Shown here: positions 7,345 through 16,562 of the stretch, one piece after another | Layout: the number at the start of each line of letters is the position of its first letter | Numbering within the stretch: the stretch's first letter is position 1 | Assembly: GCF_014467285.1 (NCBI RefSeq) | Contig: NZ_NKHR01000021.1 | Location: 1-64,000, forward strand | DNA: 64,000 nt | DNA from: Xenorhabdus sp014467285 | Lineage (GTDB): Bacteria; Pseudomonadota; Gammaproteobacteria; Enterobacterales; Enterobacteriaceae | Direction: 5' to 3' | Position numbers and translations under genes: made by a program | Notes under the pieces: generated by a model | The model's input: the letters and a program-made list of their open reading frames with translations, nothing else | Database searches by the model: none | What the model was told of the DNA's origin: nothing

Positions 7345-9627
7345 TTAGAGAGGATTGGTTTGCGCTTCAACCGCCGCCAATGCCACCATATTCACGATAC
7401 GACGCACGGAAGCAATGGGTGTCAAGATATGGATAGGTTTTGCTACTCCCATCAGGACCGGGCCTACAGTTACCCCATCCGAGCTAGTAACACGCAGTAA
7501 GTTATAGCTGATACGGGCAGCTTCCATATTTGGCATGATCAACAAATTCGCAGAACCTTTCAGTGGGCTGTCCGGCATGATATCGCGGCGAATGCTTTCC
7601 ATCAGTGCAGCATCGCCGTGCATTTCACCATCAATTTCAAGGGATGGCGCCATTTGCTGAACCAATTCCAGTGTCTTACGCATTTTTCGCGCAGAATCAC
7701 AATCAGCAGAACCAAAACTTGAACGTGACAATAGCGCTACTTTAGGTTCAATACCGAAACGACGAATGGTTTCAGCCGCCATCAATGTAATTTCTGCCAG
7801 TTCTTCCGGGCTTGGATCTTCATTGACATAAGTATCAGCAATAAATGTATTCCCTGTTGGCAACATTAGGGCATTCATGGCGCCTGCGGTATGTACTCCC
7901 TGACGGAAGCCAAAAACATCTTTCACTACTCGATAATGTTCGCTGTAGCTGCCCACAGTACCGCAAATCAGGCCTTCAGCTTCGCCACGATGCACCATAA
8001 TTGCACCGATCAAGGTTGGATCACCAATCACTGCACGACGGGCCTGCTCCTGAGACACACCACGACGTTTCATCATCTGGTAATATTCTTGCCAGTATTC
8101 TTTGAAACGCGGGTCATTCTCGTTGTTCACGACTTCAAAATCCTTACCGGCTTCGATATGCAGACCTTGTTTTTTAATCCGCATTTCAATAACACTTGGG
8201 CGGCCAATCAGGATAGGGAACGCCAACCCAAGAGAAACCAGTTCTTGTGTGGCATGCAATACGCGGATATCTTCCCCTTCTGCCAATACAATGCGTTTTT
8301 TCTCTTTTTTAGCTTGAGAGAAGATTGGCTTCATGAATAAGTTGGTTTTATAGACAAACTCATTAAGTTTCTCAATATATGCCCCGAAATCGGTAATAGG
8401 CCGTGTTGCAACACCAGATTCCATCGCCGCTTTCGCCACTGCCGGAGCAATTTTTACAATCAGGCGAGGATCAAAGGGTTTTGGAATAATGTAATCAGGG
8501 CCAAAGAACAGATCTTGATCACCATAGGCAGAAGCCACTTCCTGGCTTTGTTCCGCCAGTGCCAAATCTGCGATAGCGCGGACACAGGCGAGTTTCATTT
8601 CTTCATTGATGGTTGTCGCCCCAACATCCAATGCGCCACGGAAAATAAACGGGAAGCAAAGAACGTTGTTCACCTGATTAGGGAAATCAGAACGACCAGT
8701 ACAGATAATGGCATCAGGGCGAACAGCTTTTGCCAGTGGTGGCAGAATTTCCGGCTCCGGGTTGGCTAATGCCATAATAAGCGGATCTTTCGCCATGGTT
8801 TTTACCATGTCTTGTGTCAATACACCCGGCCCAGAGCAACCGAGGAAAATATCAGCATTAGGGATCACATCTGCCAATGTACGGCTGCCATTATCCTCAA
8901 TAGCATAATCTGCTTTGGTTTTTTCCATATTCTCTTCGCGACCACGATAGATAACCCCTTTCGAGTCACAAACGACAATATTTTCACGTTTCAATCCCAA
9001 AGCCACCAGCAAGTTCATGCAGGCAATCGAGGCAGCGCCAGCACCCGATACCACCATGCGCACATTGCTAATATCTTTGCTAACCACCCGCAATCCATTT
9101 AATACCGCTGCGGTACAGATAATTGCAGTTCCGTGTTGATCATCATGGAATACAGGAATGTTCATTCGCTCACGGAGTTTTTGCTCAATATAGAAGCACT
9201 CCGGCGCTTTAATATCTTCAAGGTTAATGCCACCGAAGGTCGGTTCCAGAGCCGCAATGATATCAATCAATTTATCAGGGTTGGACTCATCAACTTCGAT
9301 GTCAAAAACATCAATGCCAGAGAATTTCTTGAACAGAACGCCCTTACCTTCCATAACCGGTTTACCGGCTAATGCACCGATATTACCTAACCCTAAGACA
9401 GCACTACCATTGGAGATAACCGCAACAAGATTACCACGAGCAGTATATTTGTAAGCCGCCAAAGGATCTTCTGCTATTTCAAGGCAAGGAGCCGCAACAC
9501 CCGGCGAGTATGCCAGCGCCAAATCACGTTGAGTTGTCAGTGGCTTAGTCGGAGTAACCGTGATTTTTCCCGGCTGTGGAAACTCGTGAAAATCAAGCGC
9601 ACTTTGTTTTAGTTTTTCGTCCATCAT
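7345..9627 (-). CDS. maeB: NADP-dependent malic enzyme with phosphotransacetylase-like C terminus
   Basis: Converts malate and NADP+ to pyruvate, CO2 and NADPH in the cytoplasm. The 760 residues match the two-domain MaeB type. The N-terminal malic-enzyme half includes the LALAYSPGVAAPC segment, the metal/substrate region GINLEDIKAPECF, DDQHGTAII and the Rossmann motif VVSGAGAASIACMNLL. The C-terminal half from about 430 is a phosphotransacetylase-like domain (GSADCDSARKMRK, LLIMPNMEAARISYNLL) that is thought to be regulatory rather than catalytic. Length is normal (E. coli 759). It is monocistronic with strong terminators. Confidence 0.97.
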   Translation of the reverse strand: MMDEKLKQSALDFHEFPQPGKITVTPTKPLTTQRDLALAYSPGVAAPCLEIAEDPLAAYKYTARGNLVAVISNGSAVLGLGNIGALAGKPVMEGKGVLFKKFSGIDVFDIEVDESNPDKLIDIIAALEPTFGGINLEDIKAPECFYIEQKLRERMNIPVFHDDQHGTAIICTAAVLNGLRVVSKDISNVRMVVSGAGAASIACMNLLVALGLKRENIVVCDSKGVIYRGREENMEKTKADYAIEDNGSRTLADVIPNADIFLGCSGPGVLTQDMVKTMAKDPLIMALANPEPEILPPLAKAVRPDAIICTGRSDFPNQVNNVLCFPFIFRGALDVGATTINEEMKLACVRAIADLALAEQSQEVASAYGDQDLFFGPDYIIPKPFDPRLIVKIAPAVAKAAMESGVATRPITDFGAYIEKLNEFVYKTNLFMKPIFSQAKKEKKRIVLAEGEDIRVLHATQELVSLGLAFPILIGRPSVIEMRIKKQGLHIEAGKDFEVVNNENDPRFKEYWQEYYQMMKRRGVSQEQARRAVIGDPTLIGAIMVHRGEAEGLICGTVGSYSEHYRVVKDVFGFRQGVHTAGAMNALMLPTGNTFIADTYVNEDPSPEELAEITLMAAETIRRFGIEPKVALLSRSSFGSADCDSARKMRKTLELVQQMAPSLEIDGEMHGDAALMESIRRDIMPDSPLKGSANLLIMPNMEAARISYNLLRVTSSDGVTVGPVLMGVAKPIHILTPIASVRRIVNMVALAAVEAQTNPL

Positions 9628-10170
9628 CAGATCCTTTACGCGTCATGTCGAAGTGAAAATCTGCTCAGTATAATAGTTACGGAAAGTTAAATCATGATGT
9701 CAGCAGCATTATTTTATTCTTGTCCCAAAAACCAAAGATCAAAAAGCAGGCTAATAATGATCTTATGTTAACCAGCATTATATAGACATTATCCTAGAGA
9801 TACCTATAGAGAGGTATTTTATCTTCAATTAACGAACTGATAAATTAATTAAAGAAGTATTTTAAAGTCAGCATTTAAAATAAGTTTACAAAAACAAAAA
9901 ATAATCTATAAAATATTAGCCCAAATTTATTTGGAAAATTATCAGCAATTAAGGAAACGCATTTCTTATGAAAGTGAATCTTATTTCACCTGAATGGTTA
10001 AACCTGTTTGCGATATTTCTATTTTTATATCAGGATATATTTTCAGAATCTCATTAAAGATGATTCAATATACTCCATAAAAATCACACAGCAATTTAAC
10101 ATAAAGCAGGACTCTGTCTTTTATGTTTTATTAAACATAATAATCTGCATTTCTATATGGGAGAAAGAAC
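9628..10170. other. intergenic region between divergent maeB and narP-like genes
   Basis: A very AT-rich spacer of 540 bases holding the promoters of two divergent genes. No conserved coding frame, palindromic operator or RNA was recognised; the only longer frame (from 10008) runs into the regulator start and is AT-rich without a ribosome binding site. Confidence 0.5.
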
Positions 10171-10806
10171 ATGCACAATCATTCGGTCATGATAGTTGAT
10201 GATCATCCTATCATCCGTCACGGCTTAAAAGGGTTGATTGAATTAGAGCGGGAACTCATCGTAACCGCCGAAACTGACAATGGTGAAGATGCGATTAATA
10301 TCGCTTGTCAGATAAAACCAGACATTATTTTGATGGATCTGAAAATTCACGGCCTTTCAGGGGTTGATACGATTAAATCCCTTCGCCGCAAAGGCCTTGA
10401 TTCGTATATTTTGGTACTTTCCGATTCTGATCATCGTGGTGATATTTATGATGCAGTTGATGCCGGTGCAAATGGCTATTTATTAAAAGGCACTGAGCTT
10501 GTTCCTCTGTTGAACAACATAAAAAAAGCCGCTGATGGTCATGCTGTGTTCAGTGAAAAAGTTTATCAATATTTATCTACCCGCCATCTTTATATCGACC
10601 CATTATCAAAATTAACCAAGCGTGAGTTAGATGTCTTAAAAGAAATTTCAGAAGGAATGACAAATAAAGAAATTGCTGACTTCCTTTTTATTTCAGAAGA
10701 GACAGTGAAAGTACATACCCGTAACCTATTGAAAAAACTTAAATCCCGCTCCCGTCTCGAAGCCACTATCATTTATCTAAAACATAGGAAAACAGAGTTC
10801 ATCTAA
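10171..10806 (+). CDS. narP: NarL/NarP-type response regulator
   Basis: Two-component regulator with a receiver domain (residues 1-120, acidic pocket DD at 10-11, phospho-acceptor Asp56 in ILMDLK, switch Ser83, Lys105) and a LuxR-type helix-turn-helix (about 147-205: LTKRELDVLKEISEGMTNKE, then TVKVHTRNLLKKLKSRSRLE). Overall order and the VMIVDDHP and FSEKVYQYLSTR segments resemble NarP, the nitrate/nitrite regulator, more than NarL, but divergence is considerable. The start has GGGAG 11 nt upstream. No sensor kinase lies beside it, which is also true of E. coli narP. Target genes cannot be seen here. Confidence 0.75.
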   Translation: MHNHSVMIVDDHPIIRHGLKGLIELERELIVTAETDNGEDAINIACQIKPDIILMDLKIHGLSGVDTIKSLRRKGLDSYILVLSDSDHRGDIYDAVDAGANGYLLKGTELVPLLNNIKKAADGHAVFSEKVYQYLSTRHLYIDPLSKLTKRELDVLKEISEGMTNKEIADFLFISEETVKVHTRNLLKKLKSRSRLEATIIYLKHRKTEFI

Positions 10807-10840
10807 CATTGGATTCTTTCTCCACTTCTCCATTATAAAA

Positions 10841-10877
10841 CACAATTTCCCTAAGTTTTATCAGCAGGGAAATTGTG
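10841..10877 (+). terminator. hairpin downstream of the narP-like gene
   Basis: Perfect 11-bp stem CACAATTTCCC/GGGAAATTGTG with a 15-nt loop, 35 nt after the stop. No clear T-run follows, so terminator function is likely but unproven. Confidence 0.5.
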
Positions 10878-11046
10878 AGTTATCAAGAAAAGCAAATTAA
10901 TTTAAAAGTGAATTAATTTCCAATATAATAAATATGGGTACTATTTATCTGATTTACTATTTCAGCTAAGCCTTATCTCTGTCTGGATAAAATCCCAAAT
11001 TTCCCGCATTATGTCGGCTACGTTAAACAAAACCAAGGATCTCATC

Positions 11047-11442
11047 ATGTCGGATACCACTTCTCATAAGGCATTCACTCTCTACGGTATCAAAAACTGC
11101 GATACCATAAAAAAAGCGCGTCGCTGGCTAGAAGACCAAGAGATCCCCTATCAATTTCATGACTATCGCGTTGAGGGTTTATCTCCTGAGCTACTCCAGG
11201 CATTTATTGAACAAGTCGGCTGGGAGCCTTTGCTGAATACTCGTGGTACAACTTGGCGAAAGTTGTCTGATGAGCAAAAAGCTGCCATTAATAATACAGA
11301 GGCTGCTCAAGCACTCATGCTGGAACAACCCGCAATCATAAAACGGCCTCTCTTGATCTCAAAAACGGCAGCTTCAGCAATAGAAAAGTGTTTAATCGGT
11401 TTCAAGGCCGAACAGTATCAACAATTTTTCTCGCATGACTAG
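11047..11442 (+). CDS. yffB: ArsC/Spx-family protein YffB
   Basis: Small thioredoxin-fold protein of the ArsC/Spx/MgsR family. The 131 residues include YGIKNCDTIKKARRWLE with the single N-terminal Cys and, near residue 85-95, TRGTTWRKL and later KRPLL, typical of YffB rather than true arsenate reductase. Its enzymatic role is not settled in E. coli. The start is chosen at 11047 (MSDTTSH) rather than the upstream in-frame ATG at 11011 because AAGGA lies 8 nt before it. It precedes dapE by 14 nt, as in E. coli, so the two are likely cotranscribed. Confidence 0.9.
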   Translation: MSDTTSHKAFTLYGIKNCDTIKKARRWLEDQEIPYQFHDYRVEGLSPELLQAFIEQVGWEPLLNTRGTTWRKLSDEQKAAINNTEAAQALMLEQPAIIKRPLLISKTAASAIEKCLIGFKAEQYQQFFSHD

Positions 11443-11456
11443 ATAAGGATCTCATC

Positions 11457-12584
11457 ATGAGTTGTCCAGTAATTGATCTTGCTCAGCAATTAATTCAGCG
11501 CCCTTCCGTCAGTCCTGATGATCAAGGCTGTCAGGAGCTTCTCATTCAGCGTCTGCAAAATATCGGCTTTACGATAGAGCGAATGCCTTTTGGTGATACT
11601 TTGAATTTCTGGGCTTATCGTGGAACGGGAGAAACTTTTGCCTTTGCTGGACATACCGATGTTGTTCCTGCTGGCGATACATCACAATGGCAAACACCTC
11701 CTTTCGAACCTGCTATCCGCGATGGGATGCTTTATGGCCGTGGTGCCGCAGATATGAAGGGTTCTCTGGCTGCCATGGTTGTGGCTGCTGAACGTTTCGT
11801 CGAGGAATATCCTGCCCATAAAGGCCGCCTTGCTTTTTTAATCACCTCTGATGAAGAAGCCAAAGCAATAAATGGTACCGTCAAAGTAGTTGAAACATTA
11901 ATCTCCCGCCATGAGCGCCTGGATTACTGCCTTATAGGAGAACCTTCCAGCCAGCAACGTCTGGGAGATATGATCAAGAATGGACGGAGAGGCTCGTTAA
12001 CTGCCAACCTGACTATTTTGGGTACTCAAGGCCATGTCGCCTATCCTCAATTGGCTGATAACCCTATTCATCGTTCACAACCCTTTTTACAAGAACTGGT
12101 TAATACAAAGTGGGATAACGGAAATGCGTTTTTCCCTGCCACAAGCATGCAAGTCGCTAATATTCAGGCAGGAACCGGTAGCAATAACGTTATTCCGGGT
12201 AAACTGTGGGTTCAATTCAATTTCCGTTTCAGTACCGAATTAACAGATGTTGCAATCCGCCAACAAGTTGAAGATATGCTGAAAAAGCATAATCTGAAAT
12301 ACGAACTTGAATGGTGGTTATCGGGCCAGCCTTTCCTGACCAGTAAAGGTGTCCTCGTTGATGCGGCGGTTGAATCGGTTGCTCATTACTGCGGATATAA
12401 ACCGGAGCTATCAACAAGTGGCGGTACATCCGATGGGCGTTTTATTGCCAAAATGGGTGCTCAGGTTGTGGAGCTAGGGCCCATTAATGCTACTATTCAT
12501 AAAACGAATGAATGCGTCAAGGTGACGGATTTACAGGAGTTGAGCCTGATTTATCAACGTATCATGGAGAAATTAATCAAATGA
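11457..12584 (+). CDS. dapE: succinyl-diaminopimelate desuccinylase
   Basis: Hydrolyses N-succinyl-LL-diaminopimelate to LL-diaminopimelate and succinate in the lysine/peptidoglycan pathway; a di-zinc M20 metallohydrolase. The 375 residues match the E. coli length. Metal and catalytic motifs are visible: His66 in FAGHTDVVPAGD, Asp100 in GRGAADMKGS, Glu134-Glu135 in TSDEEAKAINGT, EPSS near 164, and a C-terminal His in ATIHKTNE. The 15-nt stretch AAGGATCTCATCATG that contains its ribosome binding site and start is identical to that of yffB. Its stop overlaps the start of the next gene (ATGA). Confidence 0.98.
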   Translation: MSCPVIDLAQQLIQRPSVSPDDQGCQELLIQRLQNIGFTIERMPFGDTLNFWAYRGTGETFAFAGHTDVVPAGDTSQWQTPPFEPAIRDGMLYGRGAADMKGSLAAMVVAAERFVEEYPAHKGRLAFLITSDEEAKAINGTVKVVETLISRHERLDYCLIGEPSSQQRLGDMIKNGRRGSLTANLTILGTQGHVAYPQLADNPIHRSQPFLQELVNTKWDNGNAFFPATSMQVANIQAGTGSNNVIPGKLWVQFNFRFSTELTDVAIRQQVEDMLKKHNLKYELEWWLSGQPFLTSKGVLVDAAVESVAHYCGYKPELSTSGGTSDGRFIAKMGAQVVELGPINATIHKTNECVKVTDLQELSLIYQRIMEKLIK

Positions 12585-13249
12585 TGACACCTGAAATGTT
12601 GACTGGATTGTCCACGGATCATTTGGTAACACTTGCTGGCAATCACCGTTTGCAGTTCAATGCCACCAAAGCATTTCTTGCCATGCAGAAAGATGCAGCT
12701 AAAGCAGGATTTAAGCTACAACCTGCCAGTTCATTCCGTGATTTTACACGTCAGCAAACTATCTGGAATGAAAAATTCCGCGGTCAACGCCCGGTATTAG
12801 ATGATCATAGCCAACCTCTTAACATTTCAGAGATGAGCGAAGGTGAGCTTTGTGAAGCCATTCTCCGTTGGTCGGCTTTGCCGGGAGCGAGCCGTCATCA
12901 TTGGGGCACCGAACTGGATGTGTATGATCCGTTCCTGCTGCCGCAAGGTAAAAAATTACTGCTGGAACCATGGGAATATGAAGATGGGGGCTACTTTGAG
13001 CCATTGACTCATTGGCTGACAGAAAACATGTCGCATTATGATTTCTATCGCCCGTACATTCGCCATGATGCTGGCGTAGCTTATGAACCATGGCATATCA
13101 GTTATTGGCCTATATCCCATGAGGCTGAACATTTGTTCGATGGGAACGTGCTACTGAACGCTTGGCAAGGTCGTGATATTGCCGGCATCGGCTGGTTAAG
13201 AACCAATCTGTCTTATTTATTTGAAAAATATATCAAGATAGCGGATTAG
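12581..13249 (+). CDS. M15-family (VanY-like) D-alanyl-D-alanine carboxypeptidase
   Basis: Predicted zinc peptidase that trims the terminal D-alanine of muropeptides. The 222-residue frame from 12581 carries the M15B signatures SSFRDFTRQQ, the zinc-ligand motif SRHHWGTELDVYD (about 106-118) and EPWHISYWP (about 172-180). The ATG at 12581 or the one at 12584 is the start, overlapping the dapE stop as ATGA, so translation is probably coupled. No signal peptide is apparent, which suggests action on recycled wall peptides in the cytoplasm or an unusual export route. Coupling to dapE places it logically in peptidoglycan metabolism. Confidence 0.85.
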   Translation: MMTPEMLTGLSTDHLVTLAGNHRLQFNATKAFLAMQKDAAKAGFKLQPASSFRDFTRQQTIWNEKFRGQRPVLDDHSQPLNISEMSEGELCEAILRWSALPGASRHHWGTELDVYDPFLLPQGKKLLLEPWEYEDGGYFEPLTHWLTENMSHYDFYRPYIRHDAGVAYEPWHISYWPISHEAEHLFDGNVLLNAWQGRDIAGIGWLRTNLSYLFEKYIKIAD

Positions 13250-13304
13250 AAAAGGCTCCAAGAGCCTTATGGAGGAGGCTCTTAATATCTTGGGAGGAAA
13301 TACA

Positions 13305-13499
13305 ATGCATTGGCTGATAGATTATTGGTGGGTTGTTCTGTTAGTGCTCGTTGGCATTATCATTAATGCGGTAAAAGCGCTGAGTCGTGTCGACCAAAAA
13401 TATTTTTTAGATAACAAGCCAGAATTACCGCCCCATCGGGATTTTAACGATCAATGGGATGACGAGGACGATTGGCCTCAACAGAATCGCAAGAAATAA
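13305..13499 (+). CDS. ypfN: YpfN family small membrane protein (UPF0370)
   Basis: A 64-residue protein with one N-terminal membrane segment (WWVVLLVLVGIIINAV) and an acidic, Trp/Pro-rich tail ending WPQQNRKK. Length and layout match E. coli YpfN (66). The ATG at 13305 is preceded by GGGAGG at ideal spacing, so the longer in-frame start at 13269 is rejected. Function is unknown. Its last 56 bases overlap the end of tmcA on the other strand. Confidence 0.9.
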   Translation: MHWLIDYWWVVLLVLVGIIINAVKALSRVDQKYFLDNKPELPPHRDFNDQWDDEDDWPQQNRKK

Positions 13500-15558
13500 C
13501 CCAATCTCGCCACTGATTGGCAAGCATTTCATCTATGCTTGCCAAAGCGTGAGCCGTCTCTTCTCGCCAAAGTTTTAATAACGCCTTGCGCCCACTTAAC
13601 GATAAATCGTGTGCACACTGTTCAATATCTATCTGCTGCTGAAGATGTTTTCTCAATCCGGGCAAAGCCAAATCACTCGCCAATAATAATCTCTGTAATG
13701 CAAAATAAGAAGCGGACAAGGAACGATGAGCAAATGCAAAACCAGCCAACTCCTGCCAGTCACTGGCATTGAGCCGTTCATCGTTATCGTGCTCAATCGG
13801 CAGGGCAAAGCCAAGTAACAACTCCAGTCCACTGGCATCACGGGATAATTGTTGCTGTGCCAATTGAGCAAAACGTTTACCTTGCCTGCTCAACGGTAAG
13901 ATAGCCATTGCAGTATAACAACCACTGCTCGCTTCCCGATGAGTTCCCATCCTGACTAACCGAAAACCACATTTTTGCCAAAGTGCCCAAAGCTCGACGG
14001 TATAGCCAAAACTGACAGAAAGAAAATCCAATTTGTGTTTTCTCGCTTCCTGACATTGATGAGTTATCAAATGTTGAGCAATGCCACGGCGACGATATCG
14101 TGCTTGCACGGCAATACGGCTAATTCTCTGTGATCGCATAACCGCAGCTTGTGGAAATCCGCTGTGAGCCGCCAAGGATTGAGCGACCAGATTTCCCCTC
14201 GGACGACGCCTTCCTGCCCATATCTCATGTGCCAGTATTTGTGATAAACCACCTTCATTCACCAACCACATTGCTCCAACCAATCGGGATTCATTCACTG
14301 GTAAACCAGACATGGCAGACAAAAATGTCATCCCATTGCCATCCAACAATCGGCGTAAATCAAGGGGCGATGTGCGATAATGTGCGCTGGTCAATAATCC
14401 ATAGAATTGACGCAATAATGCGGGTTGTTGTAACCACATGGGTTGTTCAATAGGGTAAAGGCGCAGATCTTTCTCAATATTAAAGTGAGCTGATTGCTCA
14501 TTAAGCTGTAATTTATCATCAAATAATAGCGCGCTATCCAACCAGGATTCCAAAGGATCATTTTCAGCCCAGCGCATTGGTGTTTTCAATTCACGAACAT
14601 GGCAGTCAGGTAAGGCAGCGCAGAGTTTCAATAAAAAACCACGCCCGGTTCCCTCATATCCCTGAACCGTTGAAGTTAACAACACTCGAGGAAAGTGGCG
14701 GATCAATTCGGCCAATTGTGGTGTTGGGATCGCCGCTGCTTCATCAATCAATAACCAATCAGCGTCATCTTTATTTCCCGGTCCATCCTTTTTCAATCGG
14801 CAATACTTCAATAAATTATCTACCGCCCAGAATGGCATCTCTTGCTCTGATATACCGGAGTAACATCGAATAACTTCTGTTGTGATTTTTGCTGGTGCAC
14901 ACAGCCAACACGTACCTTGCCAATGCCGTACCAACATTCCGGCCAGAGCAGACTTTCCTCGTCCGCGTGGAGCAGTGATTACCCAGACTCCGCCTGATGA
15001 CGGTAACAATTCTTCAAGAAGCATTTGCTGACTAACCGTTGGGTTTCCATCAGGCATCTGCCACAGGCCAGTCTGACACAATGGTTGTAATTGAAGTGGA
15101 GTATCTTGTCGCCAGAGTAATACGTCAGGATAGGAGAGGATCTGCTGCTGGATATGCCGGATAAAATTAGGTGTCGGGATGACTCCCGCCGATTCGTTCC
15201 AGCGAATACTGTCTGCATCAGGCCATTCTGCCCATTGTGACCAAACGGGTACGCGCATCACCAACCAACTGCCTGCTTTTAACGTGCCAGCCAATATTGC
15301 CAATGCTTCAGCGTTAAAACCATTCGTTGCATCAAAAACACCATGCAAAAATTCACGCCCAAGTAAACTAACAGCTTTCGTTGGCTCGATGGCATCAGGC
15401 CCACAAGATGAAACCGTTAACCAATCTCCTTGAAATTGTTCTTTTAATTGGCTAACAATCCATTCACTCCATTGAGGGTTACCACTCAATACCACTAAGC
15501 GGCGCTGCCCTTGTTGTTGCATCTGTGTCTGCAACATATCCCATGCACTATCCAACAT
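13444..15558 (-). CDS. tmcA: tRNA(Met) cytidine acetyltransferase
   Basis: Forms N4-acetylcytidine at the wobble position of elongator tRNA-Met using acetyl-CoA and ATP. The product (704 residues from the ATG at 15558) shows an N-terminal domain, a RecA-like helicase module with Walker A APRGRGKSALAG (about 200) and Walker B WLLIDEAAAIP, a GNAT acetyltransferase domain (ISRIAVQARYRRRGIAQHL) and a C-terminal tRNA-binding region. The start lies inside a 16-nt tandem duplication that leaves the best ribosome binding site in front of an out-of-frame 8-codon ORF (see findings). Its 3' end overlaps ypfN convergently by 56 bases. Confidence 0.95.
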   Translation of the reverse strand: MLDSAWDMLQTQMQQQGQRRLVVLSGNPQWSEWIVSQLKEQFQGDWLTVSSCGPDAIEPTKAVSLLGREFLHGVFDATNGFNAEALAILAGTLKAGSWLVMRVPVWSQWAEWPDADSIRWNESAGVIPTPNFIRHIQQQILSYPDVLLWRQDTPLQLQPLCQTGLWQMPDGNPTVSQQMLLEELLPSSGGVWVITAPRGRGKSALAGMLVRHWQGTCWLCAPAKITTEVIRCYSGISEQEMPFWAVDNLLKYCRLKKDGPGNKDDADWLLIDEAAAIPTPQLAELIRHFPRVLLTSTVQGYEGTGRGFLLKLCAALPDCHVRELKTPMRWAENDPLESWLDSALLFDDKLQLNEQSAHFNIEKDLRLYPIEQPMWLQQPALLRQFYGLLTSAHYRTSPLDLRRLLDGNGMTFLSAMSGLPVNESRLVGAMWLVNEGGLSQILAHEIWAGRRRPRGNLVAQSLAAHSGFPQAAVMRSQRISRIAVQARYRRRGIAQHLITHQCQEARKHKLDFLSVSFGYTVELWALWQKCGFRLVRMGTHREASSGCYTAMAILPLSRQGKRFAQLAQQQLSRDASGLELLLGFALPIEHDNDERLNASDWQELAGFAFAHRSLSASYFALQRLLLASDLALPGLRKHLQQQIDIEQCAHDLSLSGRKALLKLWREETAHALASIDEMLANQWRDWVISCDSVEANRPRHPIDR

Positions 15559-15581
15559 AATTATCATCCAACATAATTATC
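15550..15581. repeat. perfect 16-nt tandem duplication over the tmcA start
   Basis: Two identical adjacent units (GATAATTATGTTGGAT on the minus strand) each carry an ATG. The upstream copy has AGGA in ribosome-binding position, but its ATG opens an 8-codon frame (MLDDNYVG, stop TAG). The downstream copy carries the ATG that is in frame with tmcA. Confidence 0.9.
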
Positions 15582-15601
15582 CTAGCGTAGTCGCTAAGTG
15601 A

Positions 15602-16054
15602 TCAGGATTTGCCAATCATGATTGACAGAATACCAGCAGCAATCAACGGCCCGACAGGGACGCCTCTAAACAGAGCAACTCCCAATACGGTACCAACCAA
15701 TAGCCCTGCGACTGTTGAAGGTTGGCTGGACATTAAAGCAACACCCCGGCTTCCTAACCATGAAACCAAGATACCAACAGCAATCGCCAGCAGTGATTTC
15801 CAATTCAAGAAAGAGCTGAAGATTTCCTGTGCAGAGATTTTTCCACTTGCGATAGGCGCCATGACTCCAATAGTCAGAATCAAGACACCTATCGTCAAAC
15901 CGTGTTTTTCCACCCAAGGAAAAAATTGACTCAATGGTGTAATGCGAACGACTAGCAGAAATAACATGGCAAGTGTCACTGTCATGTTATGACTGATAAT
16001 ACCAAGCCCTGCCAACACGAGCAAAATCAGCAAAGTAGGATCAATATGGCCCAT
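15602..16054 (-). CDS. yeaL: YeaL family inner-membrane protein (DUF441/UPF0756)
   Basis: A 150-residue, very hydrophobic protein with about four membrane segments: LLILLVLAGLGIISH, VTLAMLFLLVV, LTIGVLILTIGVMAPIASG, and a glycine-rich C-terminal pair (AGLLVGTVLGVALF, PLIAAGILSIMIG). Length and sequence style match E. coli YeaL (148). No transport or enzymatic role is established for the family. It stands alone upstream of tmcA on the same strand, separated by about 45 bases. Confidence 0.88.
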   Translation of the reverse strand: MGHIDPTLLILLVLAGLGIISHNMTVTLAMLFLLVVRITPLSQFFPWVEKHGLTIGVLILTIGVMAPIASGKISAQEIFSSFLNWKSLLAIAVGILVSWLGSRGVALMSSQPSTVAGLLVGTVLGVALFRGVPVGPLIAAGILSIMIGKS

Positions 16055-16562
16055 AAATATTTATTTCCCAGAAAACAACATTTGATTGTTTTTAAATCAG
16101 AAGATAATGAGTTGATTATATTAAAACCAGAAAATATGTATTCTGGTACCGGCAGGATAATAACTTAAAATTTCTGCGCTTACTTAAAATTATTCATATT
16201 CAGTAAAAGGATGTTTATTCATAAGTATATTCACATATATCTGCCTGCTTTCAAGTTGCAGCTAGGTAAACCCCCTTTGTACTGTAACAACTGTACCTAA
16301 ATTGGGTAAATGGTGTATCGACACGTAGTTTGTTAACATTCTTGCTTAAATAATAACATTAATAAATAATTACCCATCCAAATCAAGGTGAAACTTTGTT
16401 TCTTGGTAGCGGAAAAGATTACAACGTGGGCAATTTATTCATAACGTCAGTAACAAGCCGGTCTTATTGTGCTTTACTGATAAACACCAACACTTTTATC
16501 AAGGTGAATGCAGAAAGGTTGTAAGGAATGCCTTGCAAACAGGAAGCGTTCGTATAAACGAT
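16055..16562. other. intergenic region with a one-armed palindrome fragment
   Basis: The divergent promoter region of yeaL and the lipoprotein gene. At about 16246-16266 it contains CTGCTTTCAAGTTGCAGC, a half-copy of the TTTCAAGTTG palindrome family seen elsewhere in the window, followed by a C-rich patch. A frame from 16467 runs into the lipoprotein gene but has no ribosome binding site. Nothing else was recognised. Confidence 0.45.

Noticed and set aside
10008..10199. 63-codon frame upstream of the narP-like gene
   Set aside because: It runs into the regulator start, has no ribosome binding site and is AT-rich.
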